NCBI GenBank assembly: GCA_026416455.1
Contig: JAOAFE010000002.1
Coordinates: forward strand, 88,212 to 152,211
DNA: 64,000 nucleotides
Reading direction: 5' to 3'
From: Syntrophales bacterium
GTDB lineage: Bacteria; Desulfobacterota; Syntrophia; Syntrophales; UBA8958
Both the position numbers and the translations under genes were made by a program. Below the pieces are notes generated by a model that searched no databases, was not told where the DNA came from, and saw only the letters and a list, made by a program, of their open reading frames with translations. Shown here in pieces: positions 1 to 9,112 of the stretch. Each line of letters starts with the position of its first letter. Position 1 is the first letter of the stretch.

Positions 1-1145
1 TGGGCAATGATCATTGACATGACTTCACTTGTTCCCGTCCAGATAGTAGCGAGGCGTATGTCACGATAAATACGCTCTAAAGGGAACACGTTCGTATATC
101 CAATACCACCTACCACCTGCATGGAGTTGTGCACCACCTTTTGGCACGCCTCGGTGATGAACTTCTTTGATTCAGACACCATTCGCCGGATACGATTCAT
201 CTCTATCTTTGCGTCCACCGCTCGACAGGTGGCATAGCCCATGGCTCGGGCAGCATCTAGGAGCATTGCCGCTTCAGCTACCTGAAAGCTTACTCCCTGA
301 AATTGGTTGATCGTTTTACCAAAGGCCTTCCTTCGGCTCGTGTAATGAGTGGCGATTTCGAGAGCTGTCCTCGCAGACCCGATCGTCATAATAGCCGTAC
401 CCAATCGCTCCGGTATCATCATGGTGTTGAATACATCGTACGCTCCATTTATCTCACCGAGGACGTTTTCTTTGGGCACCTTGACATCCCGAAAAACGAG
501 GCGGGCGGTGCCTCCTCCTCGACATCCCATAAGGTTGTAAAGATATTTTGTCTCCACTCCCGGTCCCCGATCGACGATGAAGGCCGTGATTGATTCCTGG
601 GGTTTGGCCGTGGGTGAAAAATTCGTACGCGCGTAGACGAGGAAATAGTCGGCCCCTTCCCCGCCTACGATGAACCTTTTTTGTCCGTTCAAGAGGAAGT
701 ACTCCCCTTTATCTTCTGCCCGTGTGGTGGCGCCAAAGAAATCGGAACCACCCCGGGGTTCAGTTAGACATTCGGCGGCAAAAATTTCGCCTTTCAAAAG
801 TGGTTTTACGTATTTTTCCTTCTGTTCATCCGTTCCATGTTGAATAATGGCGTCGCAGACAAGTTCTGCTCCTACGCCAAAGACGCAGGCTAATTCATAA
901 CCGATGGAGCCCACCTCCTCCATGACAATGCCTGTACTCACCCAGTCCATCCCTCTACCACCCCATTGTTTGGGGTAGCGGCAACCCATCAGGTTCCTCC
1001 TTCCCGCTTCTTGGAGAAATTCCTTGGGGAAACGAACGATGTCTTTGTCCATATCCAAAATGAGCTGACGCGGTACCGATTTGATGAAATCCCGCACCTC
1101 CTCTCTTAACTTTTTCTGTTCCTCCGTCATAACGAAATCGAACAT
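1..1145 (-). CDS. acyl-CoA dehydrogenase (3' end beyond window)
   Basis: FAD-dependent acyl-CoA dehydrogenase, forming the alpha-beta double bond of an acyl-CoA and passing electrons to an electron-transfer flavoprotein. I translated the minus strand from ATG at 1145, preceded by GGGAGG, and it stays open for 381 codons to the window edge; the gene is about full length, missing only its last residues. Seen: the flavin/substrate motif CLTEPRGGSD near residues 125-134, the C-terminal VVGGIGY segment, and WTGTSE near 369-374 where medium-chain enzymes have YEGT. Glu246, in PERLGTA, is placed where isovaleryl-CoA and long-chain enzymes carry their catalytic base, so it is probably active. Substrate cannot be told. 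Confidence 0.9.
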   Translation of the reverse strand, partial: MFDFVMTEEQKKLREEVRDFIKSVPRQLILDMDKDIVRFPKEFLQEAGRRNLMGCRYPKQWGGRGMDWVSTGIVMEEVGSIGYELACVFGVGAELVCDAIIQHGTDEQKEKYVKPLLKGEIFAAECLTEPRGGSDFFGATTRAEDKGEYFLLNGQKRFIVGGEGADYFLVYARTNFSPTAKPQESITAFIVDRGPGVETKYLYNLMGCRGGGTARLVFRDVKVPKENVLGEINGAYDVFNTMMIPERLGTAIMTIGSARTALEIATHYTSRRKAFGKTINQFQGVSFQVAEAAMLLDAARAMGYATCRAVDAKIEMNRIRRMVSESKKFITEACQKVVHNSMQVVGGIGYTNVFPLERIYRDIRLATIWTGTSEVMSMIIA

Positions 1146-1240
1146 AAGAGCCTCCCTCTACCTTTTAGTCTGGCTGCTTTCTTACCCCTTTTGCCGTTTA
1201 TTACAAGCATTTTTTCTTAATCTTTTGGTTAGAAACTTCA

Positions 1241-1990
1241 CTAGGCGGCCGAGGCACCTACGGCTCCCCCGATAGGAGGTGAAAAGGGGGAAAAAACGCT
1301 CACAATATGAAGGTTAATTTTTTCACTTCTTCCATGGTCTAAAAGGGAAAAACCGTCCGGTTCTCCACAGATATCCATACCTATCACTTTCTGCTTCGGG
1401 AGGGCGGAAAGGATTCTAAGCAGGGTATCGAGAGAAATACTTCCCTGATCGAAACTGGTCTTAATGTAAGCGGGATCGATGGCATCTTTATCAATACTTA
1501 TATAAACAGGATCTTGATCTAACCGTTTCATGATGTCATCTTCACTGCATACAAAGTATATCTTATCGAAATATGTCTTCTTCTCCTGACCATCACCGAT
1601 GAAGATGACCCTTCTTAAGTGGGGTAACTCAATTGCCTCCTTAAGCCAGGAGCCACAACTTACGTATCCTTCGAAGGTATCCTTGATATCCAAGTGATTG
1701 TCTATCAACAAGAGGGTAAAAGGGAAGGAAAAGCGTCGCAAAAAAACGAAAGTTATATAATGGAAATCCCCTTTACCAATGAAGGTGATGCATTTCTCCT
1801 GTTCCTCTATCCTCTTATTAATCATTTCCATCGTCTCCCGAGCACACAGATAACGGGTGCCTTTTATGTCTCGAAGGTCGACCGCGTGTCCAAGCTGTAG
1901 AAGACGAGGTTGAAAGAAATACGTATCGTCAAAATTTAGAATTAAAACTCTCCATCCCACCGGGTGAAGAGGGGTACATTTATTCGGCAT
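1241..1990 (-). CDS. divergent arginase/ureohydrolase-family protein
   Basis: 249 aa protein with the metal-site motifs of the arginase/agmatinase fold, in altered form. Seen: GDFHY at 74-78 in place of the usual GGDHS, D97-x-H99-x-D101, and D167-x-D169-x-x-D172-P (family SxDxDxxDP), then GMDICGEPD near 204-212. All dimetal ligand positions appear occupied, so hydrolase activity on a guanidino, ureido or formimino-like substrate is plausible, but the substrate is unknown and the rest of the chain is poorly conserved. It may share a transcript with the acyl-CoA dehydrogenase 95 bases downstream. The start is ATG at 1990, with only a weak ribosome site. Confidence 0.7.
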   Translation of the reverse strand: MPNKCTPLHPVGWRVLILNFDDTYFFQPRLLQLGHAVDLRDIKGTRYLCARETMEMINKRIEEQEKCITFIGKGDFHYITFVFLRRFSFPFTLLLIDNHLDIKDTFEGYVSCGSWLKEAIELPHLRRVIFIGDGQEKKTYFDKIYFVCSEDDIMKRLDQDPVYISIDKDAIDPAYIKTSFDQGSISLDTLLRILSALPKQKVIGMDICGEPDGFSLLDHGRSEKINLHIVSVFSPFSPPIGGAVGASAA

Positions 1991-2095
1991 GGAGACGACC
2001 TAAACTATCATAAGTAAAGTATTTTCTTAAAAATACATGTTAGCTGTATCGTGTCAAGGGGTGATGGTTGACACCAGTGCTTTATTTGGCTAACG

Positions 2096-2692
2096 TTGGA
2101 ATTCATGCATTTCAGGGAAATCATACATTTGCTTATTTTACGAATAAAATTTCATTTTCTTCTTCTGTGCGCCCCGTTTTTGTCTCTACCCCGTCGAAGG
2201 GAATGGGAAATCTCCCTCGTCAGGGAAGGTAACAGACTCTTTGAGGCGGCTTTTCAAACCGTGCCGCTTGAACAGCGAGCGATCTTTCTTCCCCATTGTC
2301 TGATCCATCGAGATTGTCCCGCCAAATTTTCCAAAGAACTGGGGATTATGTGCATTAATTGCAAACGTTGTCGCTGTGGAGAAATAAAGGCATTAGCTGA
2401 AAATTTGGGCTATCAGTTTTACATAACGCCTAGCACTGGCTTTACCCGCAGACTGGCCCAGCGAAGAGATATAAGAGCGGCCATTGGAACTACCTGTCTT
2501 TATGAGATCGAACGGGGTCTAAAAATGGAAAAGATAACGTTAAATGGGGTCGACCTTAAAGCAAAGAAGGTTATTCCCCAGGTGCACCTGACCGACGATA
2601 ACGATTGTGTGAACAACGGAACCAACTGGGAGGTCTTGATAACCAATATCTTCCGCTTATCTCGAACCGACAGGTATTTTAGTCCCCAATAA
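2096..2692 (+). CDS. DUF116-family cysteine-rich protein
   Basis: About 198 aa. The pattern [13 protein letters not shown] (Cys68, Cys74) followed by C86-x2-C89-x2-C92-x-C94 and then GY(Q)F...STGF is that of the DUF116 family, whose function is not established; the six clustered cysteines suggest a metal or Fe-S site. A hydrophobic N-terminal stretch (about residues 8-30) suggests membrane attachment. The TTG at 2096 or the ATG at 2105 could start it; no strong ribosome site separates them. The 3' end overlaps the convergent yjbQ by 14 bases. Confidence 0.7.
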   Translation: MEFMHFREIIHLLILRIKFHFLLLCAPFLSLPRRREWEISLVREGNRLFEAAFQTVPLEQRAIFLPHCLIHRDCPAKFSKELGIMCINCKRCRCGEIKALAENLGYQFYITPSTGFTRRLAQRRDIRAAIGTTCLYEIERGLKMEKITLNGVDLKAKKVIPQVHLTDDNDCVNNGTNWEVLITNIFRLSRTDRYFSPQ

Positions 2693-3098
2693 TTTTTACT
2701 AGTACTCTCTTCGGACGACGGCCGTCGAATTCCCCATAAAATATCTGTTCCCATGGACCAAAATCAAGACGCCCTTCCGTTAAAGCTACGACGACCTCTC
2801 TTCCCATTACCGTTCTTTTTAGATGGGCATCGGCGTTATCTTCCCCCGTCATGTTGTGTTTATATCGATGAGTAGGTGCATGGGGAGCCAGGTTTTCCAA
2901 CCAGTTTTCAAAATCCCGATGTAACCCAGGTTCATCATCGTTAATGAAAACTGAAGCCGTTATGTGCATGGCGTTTATCAAAACAAGGCCTTCCTTTATT
3001 CCACTTTCCTGTACGCATGCCTCTATTTGAGGTGTAATATTGATAAAAGCAATGCGCTCTGGCGTGTGAAACCACAATTCTTTGCGGTAACTCTTCAT
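2679..3098 (-). CDS. yjbQ: YjbQ/UPF0047 family protein
   Basis: 139 aa, the usual length for the YjbQ (UPF0047) family, a small trimeric beta-fold protein sometimes named secondary thiamine-phosphate synthase because it can complement thiE at a low level; its true role is uncertain. Seen: [19 protein letters not shown] near 40-58, HRYKHN and the terminal [21 protein letters not shown] block, all family hallmarks. GGAGG lies about ten bases upstream of the ATG. It follows the ABC permease by 15 bases, so it is probably the last gene of that operon. Confidence 0.88.
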   Translation of the reverse strand: MKSYRKELWFHTPERIAFINITPQIEACVQESGIKEGLVLINAMHITASVFINDDEPGLHRDFENWLENLAPHAPTHRYKHNMTGEDNADAHLKRTVMGREVVVALTEGRLDFGPWEQIFYGEFDGRRPKRVLVKIIGD

Positions 3099-3113
3099 CT
3101 CTTTGGTTCCTCC

Positions 3114-3869
3114 CTATATCTTCATGCGGGAAAAAAGGAAACTTCCCGTCATAACCATAAAGAAAGCGAAGGTAGATACCACTATGAAATCTATCATCAG
3201 GGGGTGGTGATGGATGCCCATGAGGGAGCCGCGGACACCGTCGACTGTGTAACTTAGGGGATTGAGCATGACCAGAACATCGAGCCAAGAAGGAAGTTGA
3301 CGATCGACGGGGAAGAGGGCACCTGAGGAGAAGTAGAGGGGGAAAATGACGAAGGCCGATATGAGCTGGAATCCCTCTAGACTTTTGAGGAGAGAGCCGA
3401 TGGCCAAACCCAGGGAAACAAAGGCGACGGAGCTCAAGAAAAGAAAAAGAAAGGCCTGAGGGAGACCCCGGGGGTCGATGGCAGAAAAGAGAAAAGAGAA
3501 TAGGAAAAGTACCATCACTTGTAGGAGGACGTCCGTGCAACCCCCTAAGACTTTTCCCAGAAATATGCTGGTGCGAGACAGAGGTGCCACAAGCACAGCC
3601 TTAAATACATCTATCTTTCTGTCCCAGACGATGTAGAGTCCAAAAAAAACGGAACCGAAAATGACGGTCATCGCAAGTATTCCTGGATAGATGAAATCGC
3701 GGTAAGAGACACCGGCTACAGAGTAATGGGCTCCCACACCGCTACCAAAGATAAAAAGCCACATGAGGGGCGAGATGATACTGGCCACAATCCGGCTTCG
3801 TTCCCGCCAAAAGACCTTGAACTCTCTCCACCATACGCCGGTAAGTCCCGATAATTCTCTCAAAATCAT
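3114..3869 (-). CDS. ABC-2 type transporter permease (DrrB-like)
   Basis: 251 aa integral membrane permease with about six hydrophobic helices and the ABC-2 layout: amphipathic start (WWREFKVFWRERSR), SPLMWLFIFGSG first helix, and a final ALFPVD...LNPLSYTVDGVRG loop typical of DrrB/NodJ exporters. The start is put at the ATG at 3869, which overlaps the stop of the ATPase gene (ATGA) and is preceded by GGGGAAGG. An in-frame upstream ATG at 3911 lies inside the ATPase gene and lacks support. It exports an unknown small molecule or lipid with the ATPase encoded just upstream. Confidence 0.88.
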   Translation of the reverse strand: MILRELSGLTGVWWREFKVFWRERSRIVASIISPLMWLFIFGSGVGAHYSVAGVSYRDFIYPGILAMTVIFGSVFFGLYIVWDRKIDVFKAVLVAPLSRTSIFLGKVLGGCTDVLLQVMVLFLFSFLFSAIDPRGLPQAFLFLFLSSVAFVSLGLAIGSLLKSLEGFQLISAFVIFPLYFSSGALFPVDRQLPSWLDVLVMLNPLSYTVDGVRGSLMGIHHHPLMIDFIVVSTFAFFMVMTGSFLFSRMKI

Positions 3870-4849
3870 GACCTTCCCCTTTGGTCTTGCCGAAAAGCCT
3901 CTTCCAGCCATCCTCCGGCGTCTTCTTGTGCTTCATCCCTTATATGACGTCCCGTAAGTTTCAAAAACACGTCGTTCAAAGTAGGACGTCGTAGTTCAAG
4001 TTGATTTATAGGTCCTACTCTTTTAAGCAGGAGCGGGAGGTTTTTGAAAGTATCATTTAAGGATATTTCCCATTTGCCATGGGAGTGATTTGCCCTTTCT
4101 ACGAAGGGCATGTCCTTTAGTATTGATTCAGTCAAAGTGGGGGCATCTAAAATGATAACGACGCCACCTAAGGAGTCAACAAGCCGAGACGGTTTATCCA
4201 TGGCGATGACCTTTCCGTCATCCAGGATAGCGACACGGTCGCACATCTCTTCCGCTTCTTCTAGATAGTGAGTTGTAAGTAAAACGGTAGTCCCTTCCTT
4301 TCCTACCATCGTTCTTATATATTCCCAGGTACGTGCTCTCGTTTGAGCATCCAAACCGAGGGTCGGTTCGTCTAGAAAAAGGACTGTCGGCCGATGGAGC
4401 AGGCCCCGGATCAGTTCGAGCCGTCTCCTCATCCCGCCAGAATACGTTCTCACCAAATGATCCGCTCGGTCTTTAAGATGTACAAGCTGAAGCAGTTCTT
4501 CGATGCGCTTTATATAATCCCGTTTTTTCATCCCATACAGTCTGGCATGCAACAGTAAATTTTCCCTCCCTGTGAGCATCGTGTCTAAAGTCGGGTCTTG
4601 GAAGACGACGCCTACTTGGGAGCGCACTTTCGCCGCCTCTCTTACAATGTCGAAACCGGAAATGCGAGCTTGTCCTGCCGTGGGGGGTAAGATCGTGATA
4701 AGCATGTTGATGATAGTTGTTTTTCCTGCTCCATTGGGACCTAAGAGACCGAATATTTCTCCTCTTTCGATCGTGACCGAAAAGTCTGAAACCGCTTGGA
4801 TGCGACCGAATCTTCGGGAAAGACCTTCCGCTTCTATTGCGTTTGTCAT
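3866..4849 (-). CDS. ABC transporter ATP-binding protein (DrrA-like)
   Basis: 327 aa nucleotide-binding subunit. Seen: Walker A GPNGAGKTT near 38-46, Q-loop in GVVFQDPTLD, signature YSGGMRRRLE, Walker B LFLDEPTLGLD and the TTHYLEEAE switch histidine. The long C-terminal extension after the ATPase core ends in LRRPTLNDVFLKLTGR, the DrrA-type tail found in daunorubicin-like exporters. It is translationally coupled (ATGA) to the permease. Energises export; substrate not identifiable from sequence. Confidence 0.92.
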   Translation of the reverse strand: MTNAIEAEGLSRRFGRIQAVSDFSVTIERGEIFGLLGPNGAGKTTIINMLITILPPTAGQARISGFDIVREAAKVRSQVGVVFQDPTLDTMLTGRENLLLHARLYGMKKRDYIKRIEELLQLVHLKDRADHLVRTYSGGMRRRLELIRGLLHRPTVLFLDEPTLGLDAQTRARTWEYIRTMVGKEGTTVLLTTHYLEEAEEMCDRVAILDDGKVIAMDKPSRLVDSLGGVVIILDAPTLTESILKDMPFVERANHSHGKWEISLNDTFKNLPLLLKRVGPINQLELRRPTLNDVFLKLTGRHIRDEAQEDAGGWLEEAFRQDQRGRS

Positions 4850-5039
4850 TATTTCAGACCCCGATTAAGTATAGCATTACATCGTCATGCATGATAACGT
4901 GTTTGTCAAGACGGTTTGGAACATGCGGTGTTTCTTTGGTAAATTAACTTAACCGGCATTAGCTGCATATTTTTTGAGAAACGTCATAAAGGGAGCCAAA
5001 TTTAGTCGAATTAAGTATATATTTTGAAGGTAGATTCCC

Positions 5040-5951
5040 ATGGGGAGATTAATTTTTCATCGAAATGTCCTTCTGCCACTTGCCATCATCCTCGGCTTTC
5101 TCTACCCAGGGCCTTCGTCACGATTAATTCCTTTCGTCATACCCATCCTGGCAGTGGCCATGGTGATGGCCTCTGTTCATATTCCAAACTCAATATTCGA
5201 GGATATAAAGAGGTTACTTAACGGAGCCTGGGTTGGATTAGTGATGACTTACGGTGTCTTAGGGGTATTCTTGACCCTGGCTGGCTTTTGGGGACCTTTT
5301 CCAGAAAAGGTCGGAGCAGGTCTTGTTCTTATAGGAATTTCACCTCCCGCCGTAGCAGTTATGCCTTTCACTGCTGCCCTGAAAGGTGACCTTTCATTTA
5401 CCTTGGCGGGAATGGTGGTGTCTTATTTGGGAGCCCTGTTAATCATCCCCCTCGCTCTCTTTGTCATCTTGGGTTCGGGGAACTATAATGTGGCAAGTCT
5501 TATTTCCATTCTCTTTTGGGTGGTGATAGTACCCATCGCTCTTTCCCGTTTGATCCTGTTTTTAAGGTGGGAGGAACGCATAAAAAGCATTGACGGGCCG
5601 GTTACGAACGCGAGCTTTTTTCTTGTCCTCTACGCCATTGTGGGTATGAACCGAGGGGCGTTTTTGGCTGAATCGGCATTTCTTCTGCCTTTGATGGCCG
5701 TTGCTTTTTTTTCCACATTCTTGATGGGAGAGATAGTGAACCTGGCGGGGAAGGTACTGAAAGTAGGTGGGGGTAAAAGAATCAGTGCGGTTCTCATGGC
5801 GACTTTGAAAAATCAGGGGGTAGCCGGGGGGCTGGCCTTGACTCTCTTTGATCATGAAGCGGCTTTACCATCGGCCATCTACGCCGTTTTTATGATGCTT
5901 TCTTTCCTCTGGTTCTCCTTTCGCTTGAAAGATGCCAAAGAATCAAGCTGA
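5040..5951 (+). CDS. BASS-family (bile acid:sodium symporter-like) transporter
   Basis: 303 aa, about ten predicted membrane helices. The segment GISPPAVAVMPFTAALKGDLSF (about 97-118) matches the first helix-crossover of bile-acid:sodium symporter relatives, and a second GVAGGLALTL segment sits in the second repeat. In bacteria such proteins move organic anions with sodium; the substrate here is unknown. It is transcribed divergently from the ABC operon and convergently with trpF; no partner gene indicates its job. Confidence 0.7.
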   Translation: MGRLIFHRNVLLPLAIILGFLYPGPSSRLIPFVIPILAVAMVMASVHIPNSIFEDIKRLLNGAWVGLVMTYGVLGVFLTLAGFWGPFPEKVGAGLVLIGISPPAVAVMPFTAALKGDLSFTLAGMVVSYLGALLIIPLALFVILGSGNYNVASLISILFWVVIVPIALSRLILFLRWEERIKSIDGPVTNASFFLVLYAIVGMNRGAFLAESAFLLPLMAVAFFSTFLMGEIVNLAGKVLKVGGGKRISAVLMATLKNQGVAGGLALTLFDHEAALPSAIYAVFMMLSFLWFSFRLKDAKESS

Positions 5952-6051
5952 TGGGTGCATGAGGTTGAGCCTTAGCTTCAGACGAAAGACGGGAGGCCCG
6001 ATATGGAGAATGGGGGTAAAAAAGGGATAAGTAGTGCGGGCTTTAGGTAAA

Positions 6052-6714
6052 CTAAAGTTCCTTTGCCAGGGTAACAATTTCCTCTATCTTTTTTTTGTCT
6101 TTCACACCAGGTGAAATTTCCACACCGCTATTTACGTCTATTGCCTCGGGAGCGACGATGTGGATGGCATTGCTTACATTTTCGGCTTTTATTCCTCCGG
6201 AAAGGATTATGGGGTGGTATTTTTTTGCTTCCCGGGCGAGATCCCAGTCGGCTTTCGTTCCCGTACCCCCGAAGAGATGGGGATGATAGGCATCGATTAA
6301 AGCGGCATGGATGAGATAAAGAGGCAATAAAGATAAGTCTTCTCGATTATGAAGGGGGAAGTTCTTTATCACTTTGGAGGGCGGGAAAACCTTTACGTAT
6401 TGTGGCGACTCGGTGCCGTGGAATTGTACAAAATCTAGTCCACAGAAACTCATGACCGCCTCCACCTTCTTGATATCCTCGTTTACAAAGACCCCACAGA
6501 TAGCAGGTCGGCGGCGGGAAGAAAAAATATTCCTCTCTCTAGGGGAAAGAAACCCGACCTTTTCCATCTCGTGGATGATCTTTTTTGCCTCCTCCGGAGT
6601 GATGAATCGCAGGCTTTGGGGGTAGAAGATGAAGCCTATGGCATCGACACCTAACGAGAGGCAGGCCAAAGCATCTTCAAGGCGGGTAATGCCGCAAACT
6701 TTAATGGCTACCAT
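6052..6714 (-). CDS. trpF: phosphoribosylanthranilate isomerase
   Basis: 220 aa TIM barrel that isomerises phosphoribosylanthranilate to CdRP in tryptophan synthesis. Seen: KVCGIT at 5-10 (catalytic Cys7), GFIFYPQSLR, VQFHGTE, LIDAYHPHLFGGTGTKADWD with the catalytic Asp, and SGGI...DVNSGVE phosphate-binding ends. It overlaps trpC by 14 bases and is the last gene of the trp block. No trpB or trpA follows; the next gene is an unrelated convergent transporter. Confidence 0.95.
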   Translation of the reverse strand: MVAIKVCGITRLEDALACLSLGVDAIGFIFYPQSLRFITPEEAKKIIHEMEKVGFLSPRERNIFSSRRRPAICGVFVNEDIKKVEAVMSFCGLDFVQFHGTESPQYVKVFPPSKVIKNFPLHNREDLSLLPLYLIHAALIDAYHPHLFGGTGTKADWDLAREAKKYHPIILSGGIKAENVSNAIHIVAPEAIDVNSGVEISPGVKDKKKIEEIVTLAKEL

Positions 6715-7492
6715 CTTCTTCCTTTTTACCCAGGAGTGTACGGAGTATTTTCCCTGGATCAGGTGCGGTCATAAGGGTTTCTCCAATGAGAAAGGCTTTA
6801 ACCCCGGCTTTTGAAAGCTCTTCTATCTCTTTCCTTGTCCTAATGCCACTTTCGCTAACTATTGTTATCCCCTTTGGAACGAGAGGGAGTAATTCTAAGG
6901 TGGTCTTGATGTCTACTTCAAAGGTCTTCAAATCCCGATTGTTTATACCGATAAGATTTGCCCCACAATTTAAGGCACGATCTAAGGAGTCTCGGTTGTG
7001 CACTTCCACCAAACATTCGATACCGAGATAGGCGGCTCGGGCCAAGAAACTTGAAAGGCTTTCCTCGCTTAAAATATCGGCGATAAGTAATATGCAATCG
7101 GCGCCTATTAGGCGGGATTCATAGATCTGATAAGGATCGATAATGAAGTCTTTGCGCAGAACTGGAAGATTTACCTTTTTTCTCGAGGTGCTAAGATCGT
7201 CCAGGCTACCTCCAAAATATTCCTTGTCCGTAAGAACGGAGATAGCTTTGGCCCCGTTTTTTTCGTAAAGAGAGGCGAGCTTTTCTACATCTACGTGAGG
7301 GGCTAACATTCCTCGGGAGGGAGAGCGGCGCTTTATTTCTGCGATGATGGCCTCGCCAGAAGAAAGAGCGCTTAACATGGACCTAACGGGAGGAAGGTTT
7401 TCTGCCATCTCGACGAGCATATTCATGGATAGTCTTTCTTTTGCTGCGGCAATTTCTAATTTTTTGGTCTCAATTATCTTTTCTAAGTACAT
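6701..7492 (-). CDS. trpC: indole-3-glycerol phosphate synthase
   Basis: 263 aa TIM barrel converting CdRP to indole-3-glycerol phosphate. Seen: AEIKRRSPSRG (catalytic Lys, about 52-62), LTDKEYFGGS, LPVLRKDFIIDPYQIYE, GINNRDLKTFEVD and SESGI phosphate site. The start is put at the ATG at 7492 with GGGGAAAGGA just upstream, 8 bases past the trpD stop; a longer reading starting at 7561 would lie inside trpD and adds unconserved residues. Its product needs TrpAB, which are not encoded in this window. Confidence 0.95.
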   Translation of the reverse strand: MYLEKIIETKKLEIAAAKERLSMNMLVEMAENLPPVRSMLSALSSGEAIIAEIKRRSPSRGMLAPHVDVEKLASLYEKNGAKAISVLTDKEYFGGSLDDLSTSRKKVNLPVLRKDFIIDPYQIYESRLIGADCILLIADILSEESLSSFLARAAYLGIECLVEVHNRDSLDRALNCGANLIGINNRDLKTFEVDIKTTLELLPLVPKGITIVSESGIRTRKEIEELSKAGVKAFLIGETLMTAPDPGKILRTLLGKKEEDGSH

Positions 7493-7502
7493 TTCCTTTC
7501 CC

Positions 7503-8516
7503 CTAACGGTTGGTAATTTCAATGAGCCTTTCCAGTTTTTTTCTGGCTTTCCCGCTATCAATGGAATCCCTTGCGATGGAAATTCCTTCTTCTATTCTCT
7601 TTGCCTTTCCTGCCGCTACGATAGCTAGAGCCGCGTTCAATAAGACAATATCCCTTTTTGCTCCTTGCTCTCGACCATCTAGGATGGCCTGCGTGATCTC
7701 TGCATTCTCCTGCGCTGATCCTCCTATCAGAGAGTCAGGGGGATAGGTTTGCCCAAAGTAGTCGACGGGATCTAAATTAAAGGTGGTGATTAGTCCATCT
7801 CTCAGCTCCGTAACCCTCGTTTCGCAAGTTACCGTTGCTTCATCCAGGCCATCCAGACCGTGCACTATAAAGGCGCGTTTGGTTCCCAGCTCTTTGAGGA
7901 CGGAAGCAAACATTTCGGTCAGCTTTCCGTCGTAAACCCCGATGAGTTGGTTGGTGGCGCCAGCCGGGTTGGTCAAGGGCCCCAACATATTAAAAATCGT
8001 TCTAATTCCGATTTCCCGACGGGGTCCGATGGCGTGTTTCATGGCGCCATGAAGTAGAGGGGCAAATAGAAAACCAATGCCTTCTTCGACGATGGCCTCC
8101 TCCACGACCTCTGGACCCGCGTTAATGTTTACTCCAAGGGCTTCGAGAAGGTCCGCACTGCCACATCCACTGGAGACTGCTCGGTTGCCATGTTTGGCTA
8201 CGGTGATCCCGGCCGCTGCTACCACGAACGCACAGGTCGTAGAGATGTTGAAAGTTCCCTTTCCATCTCCGCCTGTGCCACAGGTGTCAACTATTACGGA
8301 AGCCCTTGCATCTATACGGGTTGCTTTTCTCCGCATGACGCGCGCCGCACCTGTGATTTCTCCTACCGTTTCCCCCTTCATTCTAAGTGCGGTGATAAAG
8401 GCCCCGATCTGGGCAGGTGTAGCCTCTCCCTCCATTATTATTTCCATTATGTGCATCATTTCTTCTTCACGAAGATCGAGCCCGCTTACTAGCTTGGCAA
8501 TACCCTCCTTAATCAT
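7503..8516 (-). CDS. trpD: anthranilate phosphoribosyltransferase
   Basis: 337 aa, full length. Transfers phosphoribose from PRPP to anthranilate. Seen: the PRPP-binding [14 protein letters not shown] loop near 80-93, [21 protein letters not shown] anthranilate/metal region, and [35 protein letters not shown]. It sits three bases after trpG and is a free-standing protein, not a TrpGD fusion. Confidence 0.97.
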   Translation of the reverse strand: MIKEGIAKLVSGLDLREEEMMHIMEIIMEGEATPAQIGAFITALRMKGETVGEITGAARVMRRKATRIDARASVIVDTCGTGGDGKGTFNISTTCAFVVAAAGITVAKHGNRAVSSGCGSADLLEALGVNINAGPEVVEEAIVEEGIGFLFAPLLHGAMKHAIGPRREIGIRTIFNMLGPLTNPAGATNQLIGVYDGKLTEMFASVLKELGTKRAFIVHGLDGLDEATVTCETRVTELRDGLITTFNLDPVDYFGQTYPPDSLIGGSAQENAEITQAILDGREQGAKRDIVLLNAALAIVAAGKAKRIEEGISIARDSIDSGKARKKLERLIEITNR

Positions 8517-8519
8517 TTT

Positions 8520-9101
8520 CTAACCTCCTTTCGTGCAGTAGTATTCTAAGAAGTTTTTAAGAATCCGTTTACCTGACGGTGTAAGAACTGACTCGGGGTG
8601 AAATTGCACTCCTTCCACAGGTGAAGTGCGGTGGCGCAGTCCCATGATTTCACCCTCCGCTGTCTCAGCGCTAATTTCTAAACAATCGGGTAGTGATTTA
8701 CGATCTACGAGCAAGGAATGGTAACGGCCAGCGGTGAAGGGGTTTCCCACACCACGGTAAATGGTGCGCCCATCGTTTATAATAGATGAAGTTTTCCCAT
8801 GCATGATTCGTTCGGCCCGGATTATGCGCCCACCAAACGCATAACCGATCGCTTGGTGTCCTAGGCAGACACCTAAGATAGGTACACGAGAATGAAGTGT
8901 TTTTATGGTCTCGACGCTTATTCCCGCATGTTCCGGTGAGCGGGGACCGGGAGAAATAACAATTCCCAGAGGCTTTAGAGCCTCTATTTCCTTTGCCGTT
9001 ATAGAATCGTTGCGGAAAACCCTCAGTTCAGCACCGAGCTGCCATAGATATTGGACAAGGTTATACGTGAAAGAATCGTAATTATCTATTACTACGATCA
9101 T
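8520..9101 (-). CDS. trpG: anthranilate synthase glutamine amidotransferase component
   Basis: 193 aa class I glutamine amidotransferase supplying ammonia to TrpE. Seen: [10 protein letters not shown] at the start, [11 protein letters not shown] oxyanion strand, nucleophile Cys79 in GVCLGHQ, and the His/Glu of GVQFHPES near the end. In many bacteria this subunit is shared with PabB for folate synthesis; no pabB is nearby. It follows trpE by 11 bases. Confidence 0.96.
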   Translation of the reverse strand: MIVVIDNYDSFTYNLVQYLWQLGAELRVFRNDSITAKEIEALKPLGIVISPGPRSPEHAGISVETIKTLHSRVPILGVCLGHQAIGYAFGGRIIRAERIMHGKTSSIINDGRTIYRGVGNPFTAGRYHSLLVDRKSLPDCLEISAETAEGEIMGLRHRTSPVEGVQFHPESVLTPSGKRILKNFLEYYCTKGG

Positions 9102-9112
9102 ATTTCCCCCTT

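Noticed and set aside
2941-3540. 199-codon minus-strand frame across yjbQ and the ABC permease
   Set aside because: Out of frame with both well-recognised genes, rich in Pro/His/Arg as expected of a shadow.
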